Source: Verrucomicrobia bacterium UBA673 (GTDB lineage Bacteria > Verrucomicrobiota > Verrucomicrobiia > Limisphaerales > UBA1096). From it: 19,323 bases of DNA. Where the stretch lies: NCBI GenBank assembly GCA_002299785.1, contig DBNL01000077.1, positions 5,321-24,643 on the forward strand, written 5' to 3'. Below, piece after piece: positions 15,115 through 19,323 of the stretch; the stretch's first letter is position 1, and each line of letters opens with the position of its first letter. Below the pieces are notes generated by a model. The model was not told where the DNA came from, made no database searches, and saw nothing but the letters and a program-made list of their open reading frames with translations. The position numbers and the translations under genes are program-made.

Positions 15115-16587
15115 CTACGCTAAGATGCCCTCGATGACTTCGCCCTCCACATCGGTCAGTCGGCGTTCGAACCCGTTGTGGTAAAAAGTAAGCCGCTCAT
15201 GTTCCAGCCCCAACAGGTGCAAAATCGTCGCGTGGAAGTCGTGCACCGTGGCGACATCCTGCACGGCTTTGTAACTGAATTCATCCGTGGCACCGTGGGT
15301 GTGGCCGCGCTTCACCCCGGCACCGGCCAGCCACGCGGTGAAGCCGTCCGGGTTGTGGTCGCGCCCGCTTGCCCCGACCTGAAAGGTCGGCATCCGACCG
15401 AACTCCGTGCACCAGACTACGAGTGTCTGCTCGAGCAGGCCGCGCTGTTTCATATCGGCCAGCAGGGCGGCCACCGGTTGGTCAAGCACCGGTCCGTGCT
15501 TGGCATATTGTTCCTTGAGCACCTTGTGGCCGTCCCAGTTGCTGACCCCTTCGCCGCCGGTTTGGTAGGCGCCGTTGAAGAGTTGAACGAAGCGCACACC
15601 CTGCTCGACGAGTCGCCGAGCGAGGATGCAGTTCCGGGCGAAGGCGGCCTTGAGAGGGTTTTGCGAGTCGTCCGCGCCGTACGACCGCAGCACGTGCGGC
15701 GGCTCGGAGGAAATGTCGCTCACCTCCGGTACGCTCATCTGCATGCGTGCCGCCAACTCGTGGCTGGCGATGCGCGCCGCAAGTTCCGACTCACCCGGGT
15801 AATGCCGGAGATGACGCTGATTCATACGCCGTAGAAAGGCGCGAGTCGCCTCGTCGGTGGTGCTCGAAATGGTTTCCGGGCGCGCAAGGTTGTTGATCGG
15901 TTCGGCGGCGTTAAAGGCCGTTCCCTGGAACGCCGCTGGTAGAAAACCGGATCCCCAGCAGTTGACGCTTGACTGGGGCGTGCCGCGTGGGTCGGGGATG
16001 GCGACGTACGCAGGGAGGTTGTCGTTCTCGCTGCCCAGCGCGTAACTGGTCCACGCTCCCATGCTCGGGAACCCCTCCAGCGTGTAGCCGGTGCACATGT
16101 AGTTTTCGGCAGGGCCGTGCGTGTTCGTTTTGCCGGTGAGCGAGTGGATGAAGCACAACTCGTCCGCCATCTGCCCGATGTGTGGAACTAGATCGGAGAC
16201 CTGTTTGCCGCTTTGACCGTAAGGCTGGAATGCCCACGGGCTCCGGTTCAGGCTTCCTTGTTTGCCCTGAAAAGTGACGAGGCTTTCTGCTCCCGGCAGG
16301 GATTGGCCGTGGCGACGGATGAGCTCCGGCTTGTAGTCGAAGGTGTCAATCTGGCTGCAGGCTCCAGAGCAGAAAATCACCAGCACCTGCTGCGCCTTGG
16401 GCCGTGCGTGTGCATGCCGTGCGGCATAAGGGCGTGTCGGCACGATGTCCGGCCGGAACGGCGGCTTGGCTGCTTGGGCGCCGAGTAGTTGGCCAAGCGC
16501 GATCCCGCCCAACCCCATGCCGGAGTTAACCAAAAACTGCCGCCGGCCAAGTAGCGGCCGCACTGGGATGGATGCCTCGTGTTTCAA
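15115..16587 (-). CDS. Tat-exported DUF1501 protein
   Basis: The DUF1501 frame runs back to a TTG at 16623, but I prefer the TTG at 16585-16587 (490 residues, LKHEASIPVRPLLGRRQFL) because homology with the degenerate copy at 17457-17510 begins just there; GTG 16560 is a further candidate. The twin-arginine signal is LLGRRQFLVNSGMGLGGIALGQLLG. The body shows DUF1501 marks: VLVIFCSGACSQIDTFDYKPEL, LNRSPWAFQPYGQSGKQVSDLVPHIG, HGPAENYMCTG, VVWCTEFGRMPTFQ, GRDHNPDGFTAWLAGAGVKRGHTHGATDEF and VHDFHATILHLLGLEHERLTF. The family is related to the sulfatase/alkaline phosphatase fold and is nearly always paired with PSD1 proteins; its activity is not established. Unusually the DUF1501 gene precedes its PSD1 partner. 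Confidence 0.88.
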   Translation of the reverse strand: MKHEASIPVRPLLGRRQFLVNSGMGLGGIALGQLLGAQAAKPPFRPDIVPTRPYAARHAHARPKAQQVLVIFCSGACSQIDTFDYKPELIRRHGQSLPGAESLVTFQGKQGSLNRSPWAFQPYGQSGKQVSDLVPHIGQMADELCFIHSLTGKTNTHGPAENYMCTGYTLEGFPSMGAWTSYALGSENDNLPAYVAIPDPRGTPQSSVNCWGSGFLPAAFQGTAFNAAEPINNLARPETISSTTDEATRAFLRRMNQRHLRHYPGESELAARIASHELAARMQMSVPEVSDISSEPPHVLRSYGADDSQNPLKAAFARNCILARRLVEQGVRFVQLFNGAYQTGGEGVSNWDGHKVLKEQYAKHGPVLDQPVAALLADMKQRGLLEQTLVVWCTEFGRMPTFQVGASGRDHNPDGFTAWLAGAGVKRGHTHGATDEFSYKAVQDVATVHDFHATILHLLGLEHERLTFYHNGFERRLTDVEGEVIEGILA

Positions 16588-16606
16588 TGCCCTGTGTCTA
16601 GCATGA

Positions 16607-17440
16607 CTAACGCCGCTTGGCAATTGAGGCCTTGCTCGACATGAAGATCATGTCCTTGTTATGGGCTGAGGGAACAGCCAGCGGCATTGACTTGTTCGTT
16701 ACGGGTGGCGTCGTGCGTTCGTCGAGCCACTTGCGCGGTTCCGCGTGACCGTCCGCAAAGGAAAGTGTGCCTGCTCCGTTGTGATTGCTGGCGGGATAAT
16801 CGATGATGTAGATGCGCGAGGGAGCGACTCCATCATTCATTGCCACGGCCAGATCCCCGAAGTTGATACTGTCTGGGTGTTCGTTGATGAAGTTATAGGC
16901 ATCGGACGCTCCCATTACGTTGATGTCCGACAACTTACGAAAGACATGATACTGTTTTTTTGTGATGAAACTCAGCCAGTCATTTCGGGAATTCATGGCC
17001 TGACTGAGCGACACACTCCGAACTCTGGACATTGTTTTCCCACGAATTTTCACGGTGCTTTTGTCTGCGGGGCAACGGTAGATGCCGGGCGACTGGGTGT
17101 AGCGCGCCAGCTTGGCATATTTCGGATCCATCAATCCCTTGAGATTCGTGTTGTGTGGGTTGCCAGGATTGTAATCGATGATGCCGCGCACCCATCCGCT
17201 GCCGTTTGACGTCAGGTCGTTCCATACCAAGTTGTCATCAAAATCCCCGGCATAAAGAATCCAAGCCAGGTCAAGTTGCTTGAGATTGGACAGGCAGACC
17301 GAGTGCTGCCCTTTGCTTTTCGCTTTGGCCAAGGCGGGCAAAAGTAATCCCGCCAGAATCGCAATTATCGCGATGACCACGAGCAGTTCAATAAGCGTAA
17401 ACGCTCGGTTTGTTCCCCGTTTGAAATCTATATGTCTCAT
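16607..17440 (-). CDS. Prepilin-type (type II pseudopilin-like) protein with H-X9-DG motif
   Basis: I start it at ATG 17438-17440 (MRHIDFKRGTNRAFTLIELL, 277 residues), since everything upstream to 17503 is an out-of-frame reading of a DUF1501 remnant. Residues ~12-32 are a classic prepilin signal: FTLIELLVVIAIIAILAG after a short basic leader, with the conserved Glu5. The C-terminal third has NHNGAGTLSFADGHAEPRKW, the H-X9-DG motif, followed by a ~40-residue tail ending AKRR. Such proteins are present in tens to hundreds of copies in Verrucomicrobia, Planctomycetes and Lentisphaerae and are thought to be processed and secreted by a type II/IV-pilus-like system; individual roles are unknown. 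The A+T content is higher than in neighbouring genes. The TAG stop is 20 bp before the preferred DUF1501 start. Confidence 0.88.
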   Translation of the reverse strand: MRHIDFKRGTNRAFTLIELLVVIAIIAILAGLLLPALAKAKSKGQHSVCLSNLKQLDLAWILYAGDFDDNLVWNDLTSNGSGWVRGIIDYNPGNPHNTNLKGLMDPKYAKLARYTQSPGIYRCPADKSTVKIRGKTMSRVRSVSLSQAMNSRNDWLSFITKKQYHVFRKLSDINVMGASDAYNFINEHPDSINFGDLAVAMNDGVAPSRIYIIDYPASNHNGAGTLSFADGHAEPRKWLDERTTPPVTNKSMPLAVPSAHNKDMIFMSSKASIAKRR

Positions 17441-17456
17441 TATACCAATAGACCAC

Positions 17457-17510
17457 TCACTCCCACCGGCCAAGCAGCGGTCGAGCTGGGATGGATGAAT
17501 CATGCTTCAA
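17457..17510 (-). pseudogene. Remnant of a second DUF1501 gene 5' end
   Basis: Read from TTG 17508-17510 on the - strand, this encodes LKHDSSIPARPLLGRWE then TGA, against LKHEASIPVRPLLGRRQ at the start of the intact DUF1501 gene. Over a 54-base alignment, 44 bases match by my count, and about half of the differences are synonymous, which suggests the copy was once under selection. It stops right after the first Arg of the twin-arginine motif. The intact copy is about 900 bp away, so the prepilin-like gene is bracketed by degenerate direct repeats. Confidence 0.75.
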
Positions 17511-17541
17511 TGTTACGGGCGGTAACATACAGAATTCACGC

Positions 17542-17583
17542 CGCTTGGCCAGCTTGGCCAGCTTGGCCAGCTTAGCCAAGCGT
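17542..17583. repeat. Tandem AGCTTGGCC repeat inside an inverted repeat
   Basis: In the 128-bp region between the DUF1501 remnant and the GH140 gene, CGCTTGGC at the left end and GCCAAGCG at the right end form a perfect 8-bp inverted repeat. Between them the 9-bp unit CAGCTTGGC repeats in register (period 9), with the last unit altered to CAGCTTAGC. GCTTGGC half-sites start at 17543, 17552 and 17561. This is the densest half-site cluster in the window and the only one in strict tandem; it may fold into a stem or offer phased protein-binding sites. Confidence 0.85.
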
Positions 17584-17594
17584 GTTTGCGCTTT

Positions 17595-17633
17595 GGGCCA
17601 GTTTCTGACATCGTTTGGCCGGTTCCTGACACC
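17595..17633. repeat. REP-like imperfect direct repeat before the GH140 gene
   Basis: GGGCCAGTTTCTGACATC (17595-17612) and TGGCCGGTTCCTGACACC (17616-17633) match at 14 of 18 positions with a 21-bp period, ending 5 bp before the ATG. GGTTCCTGACACC is a sequence I recall from REP-type repeats linked with Y1 (RAYT) transposases in several phyla; that link is from memory and no transposase is in this window. Confidence 0.5.
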
Positions 17634-17638
17634 ATAAC

Positions 17639-19323
17639 ATGAGTTTCATTCCAAAAGTTTCTTTTGCCGCCAGGATGGCTCCGCGACTCAGCCTGATTTG
17701 CCTGTGCCTCGCCGCCGCGATCGCATCGGCCCAGGAGACCCTGCCTCTCCTGCCCAAGTGGACGCGCTTCCAGGGCGAGTTGGTCAGTCTCAAGGCGTAC
17801 GACAACCCGATACAGGACGTGCAACTCAAGGCTGTCTTCACCTCACCAGCTGACGAGCAATACGAGGTCAACGGTTTTTGGGACGGCGGCAACGACTGGA
17901 AGATTCGTTTCCTGCCGGATCTCGCTGGCAAATGGACGTTTCACATCACTTGTTCGGACGAGGAGAACCGAGGCTTGCACAATCTCTCCGGCGCGTTCCG
18001 CTGCACCGCGCCGCTGGGAGGCAATGCCCTTAGCCAACACGGCCCGATCCGTGTGTCGCGCGATCGCACCCACTTCGTGCACGAGGACAGCACACCGTTT
18101 TTCTGGATGGCCGACACGGCGTGGAACGGCCCGCTCAAGTCGAATGAGTTCGACTGGAAACATTATTTGAGCGAACGCAAGCGGCAGGGCTTCACCGCCG
18201 TGCAGTGGGTGGCCACGAGTTGGCGCGGTGCGTCGGACGGCGACGCCGAGGGCAACAAGGCATTCGTCGGCATTGAAAAAATCAGCATCAACCCGGAATT
18301 CTTTCAGCGACTAGACCGACGCATCGAGGCGATCAATAACGCCGGTCTGCTGAGTGTGCCGGTGTTACTTTGGGCTATTCGTGGGGAGGAGAACCCAGTG
18401 AACTTTCTGCCCGACGATCAGGCGATCCTGCTGGCTCGCTACATGGTCGCGCGCTGGGGCGCCACTTACGGCGCCTGGTTTCTCGGTGGCGACGGCGATT
18501 ACTCCGGCACACGCGCCGCCCGATGGCGCACACTTGGCCAAGGGGTATTTGGCGGCGAACGGCACTTCCCCGTATTCATGCATCCGAAGGGCAAGAGCTG
18601 GGTCTTCGAGGAGTTTCGCGATGAAAAATGGATGACCGCGCTTGGCTACCAAAGCGGCCACGACGTAAACGAAGCCACCAACAACTGGATCCACCACGGT
18701 CCGGCGTCGCGCGACTGGACCAAGCTTCCGCACCGGCCGGTTATCAACATCGAGCCGACCTACGAGGGCCAGAACAGCAATAGTGAAAAGCAGCCGATTA
18801 CCGCGCACGAGGTTCGCCGCGCGCTTTACTGGAGCTTGCTGAGTACTCCGACTGCCGGCGTTAGCTATGGCGCGGCTGGCGTGTGGGGCTGGGACTCCGG
18901 CGATGCACCGACTCCCGGTCATCCCAATGCTGGTACACCTCCCGCCTGGCGCGATGCGTTGAGCTTTGATGCTGGCGAACAGGTCGCACATCTCTCGGCT
19001 CTATTTCAGTCGATCGAATTTCAGAAACTCCGCCCCGACAACGTCGTGCTGGCGGAGCAACCCGGCGATGAGGCGCTCTCCGAATACGCCGCCGCCGCCA
19101 GTTCCGGCGATGGCCGTTTGGTCGTCGTTTACACGCCGGTCGAGAAGCGGCTGAAAATCAATGTCGCCAAGCTACCCACGCCGCTAATTGCCGCGTGGGT
19201 CAACCCTCGCACTGGCGAGCGCTCCAGCGTGTTGGCCGTGCTTAGGGGCGCGGCGCTCGAGTGCCCGGCCCCTGGCCCGGGCGACTGGCTGCTACTGCTC
19301 CGCTCCAAGCCAGTTGAACCAGT
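17639..19323 (+). CDS. GH140-like (DUF4038) secreted glycosidase, 3' end missing
   Basis: The frame is open from ATG 17639-17641 to the right edge (561 residues, no stop), so the gene continues outside. A signal peptide is clear (APRLSLICLCLAAAIASAQ); the internal ATG 17675 would also give one. Residues ~38-125 are a DUF5060-like domain (KWTRFQGELVSLKAYDNP, FWDGGNDWKIRFLPDLAGKW). Residues ~140-460 are DUF4038: HFVHEDSTPFFWMADTAW, YLSERKRQGFTAVQWV, AWFLGGDGDYSG (D285), GYQSGHD, VINIEPTYEG (E372). GH140 apiosidases such as Bacteroides BT1012 use an Asp acid and a Glu nucleophile, and D285 and E372 fit those positions. Residues ~470-550 (GRLVVVYTPVEKRLKINVAKL, WVNPRTGE) resemble the C-terminal collagen-binding-like domain often joined to DUF4038. 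Substrate is uncertain; a complex plant or algal glycan is likely. Confidence 0.88.
   Translation, partial: MSFIPKVSFAARMAPRLSLICLCLAAAIASAQETLPLLPKWTRFQGELVSLKAYDNPIQDVQLKAVFTSPADEQYEVNGFWDGGNDWKIRFLPDLAGKWTFHITCSDEENRGLHNLSGAFRCTAPLGGNALSQHGPIRVSRDRTHFVHEDSTPFFWMADTAWNGPLKSNEFDWKHYLSERKRQGFTAVQWVATSWRGASDGDAEGNKAFVGIEKISINPEFFQRLDRRIEAINNAGLLSVPVLLWAIRGEENPVNFLPDDQAILLARYMVARWGATYGAWFLGGDGDYSGTRAARWRTLGQGVFGGERHFPVFMHPKGKSWVFEEFRDEKWMTALGYQSGHDVNEATNNWIHHGPASRDWTKLPHRPVINIEPTYEGQNSNSEKQPITAHEVRRALYWSLLSTPTAGVSYGAAGVWGWDSGDAPTPGHPNAGTPPAWRDALSFDAGEQVAHLSALFQSIEFQKLRPDNVVLAEQPGDEALSEYAAAASSGDGRLVVVYTPVEKRLKINVAKLPTPLIAAWVNPRTGERSSVLAVLRGAALECPAPGPGDWLLLLRSKPVEP

Larger units (their letters stand above)
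2064..18541. repeat. Dispersed HIP1-like palindrome, core TTGGCCAA
   Basis: Exact TTGGCCAA cores start at 2064, 2127, 2208, 3700, 4940, 7397, 9215, 10611, 10623, 11454, 13580, 13706, 13828, 16489, 17325 and 18534 (16 in total). The best extended form is CGCTTGGCCAAGCG (complete at 9212-9225). Half-sites GCTTGGC and GCCAAGC occur nearly 60 times by eye. At ~60% G+C about 0.25 cores and 4 half-sites would be expected. They occur in genes on both strands and between genes. The first 2 kb has only one half-site (near 677). Function is unknown. Confidence 0.85.

Noticed and set aside
17441..17503. Start of the prepilin-like protein at 17503
   Set aside because: The extra 21 residues are a shifted reading of the DUF1501 remnant; the basic leader and FTLIELL motif are correctly spaced from ATG 17440.
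17542..17583. Possible CRISPR-like array
   Set aside because: Units are 9 bp with no spacers and no cas genes are present; it is a simple tandem repeat.
17513..17824. A - strand frame containing the peptide WPSWPSWPS
   Set aside because: The repeat peptide only reflects the 9-bp DNA repeat at 17542-17583; the frame overlaps the start of the GH140 gene and has no other coding feature.
18365..18991. A 208-codon - strand frame near the right edge
   Set aside because: It lies opposite the DUF4038 catalytic region, where the + strand frame is open and matches the family.

Overview
The window looks like a chromosomal segment of a Gram-negative member of the PVC group, most likely a verrucomicrobium. 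The clues are a secreted DUF1549/DUF1553 (PSD1) protein next to a Tat-exported DUF1501 protein, a two-domain DUF1080 protein, a type I sulfatase, an H-X9-DG prepilin-like protein, a GH140-type glycosidase, a 'YHLVEASRDLQKW...FYQV' module typical of Verrucomicrobia secreted proteins, and LpxA, which implies lipid A. G+C is about 60% by eye, and most genes lack a clear Shine-Dalgarno sequence.

Layout: (a) 1-918, + strand: the 3' end of an M42 aminopeptidase gene, meeting lpxA tail to tail with 8 bp between the stops. (b) 10355 down to 927, - strand: a tightly packed run of TetR regulator, outer-membrane factor lipoprotein, membrane fusion protein, RND pump, sulfatase, radC and lpxA. The first four form one tripartite efflux operon with gaps of 1 and 3 bp and one 11-bp overlap; sulfatase-radC-lpxA follow after 55 bp and are themselves coupled. 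A perfect TetR-type operator sits just upstream of the tetR start. (c) 10356-10648: an intergenic stretch with three hairpins and a doubled copy of the local palindrome. (d) 10649-11803, + strand: the DUF1080 protein. (e) 11861-12556, - strand: a META-domain secreted protein. (f) 17440 down to 12667, - strand: prepilin-like gene, DUF1501 gene, PSD1 gene. (g) 17441-17638: a remnant of a second DUF1501 5' end, a three-unit tandem repeat inside an inverted repeat, and a REP-like repeat pair. (h) 17639 to the right edge, + strand: a GH140-like glycosidase with no stop inside the window.

How the genes work together: the sulfatase, DUF1080, PSD1/DUF1501 and GH140 proteins are the usual kit with which PVC bacteria attack complex, often sulfated, polysaccharides outside the cytoplasm. 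The efflux operon and lpxA concern the envelope.

The most unusual signal is at DNA level. The palindrome core TTGGCCAA (best form CGCTTGGCCAAGCG) occurs exactly 16 times, against about 0.25 expected from base composition, and its half-sites GCTTGGC/GCCAAGC occur nearly 60 times. It lies in genes in two reading frames and between genes, much like the HIP1 palindrome of cyanobacteria. The second most interesting feature is a ~54-bp degenerate direct repeat of a DUF1501 5' end on both sides of the prepilin-like gene.
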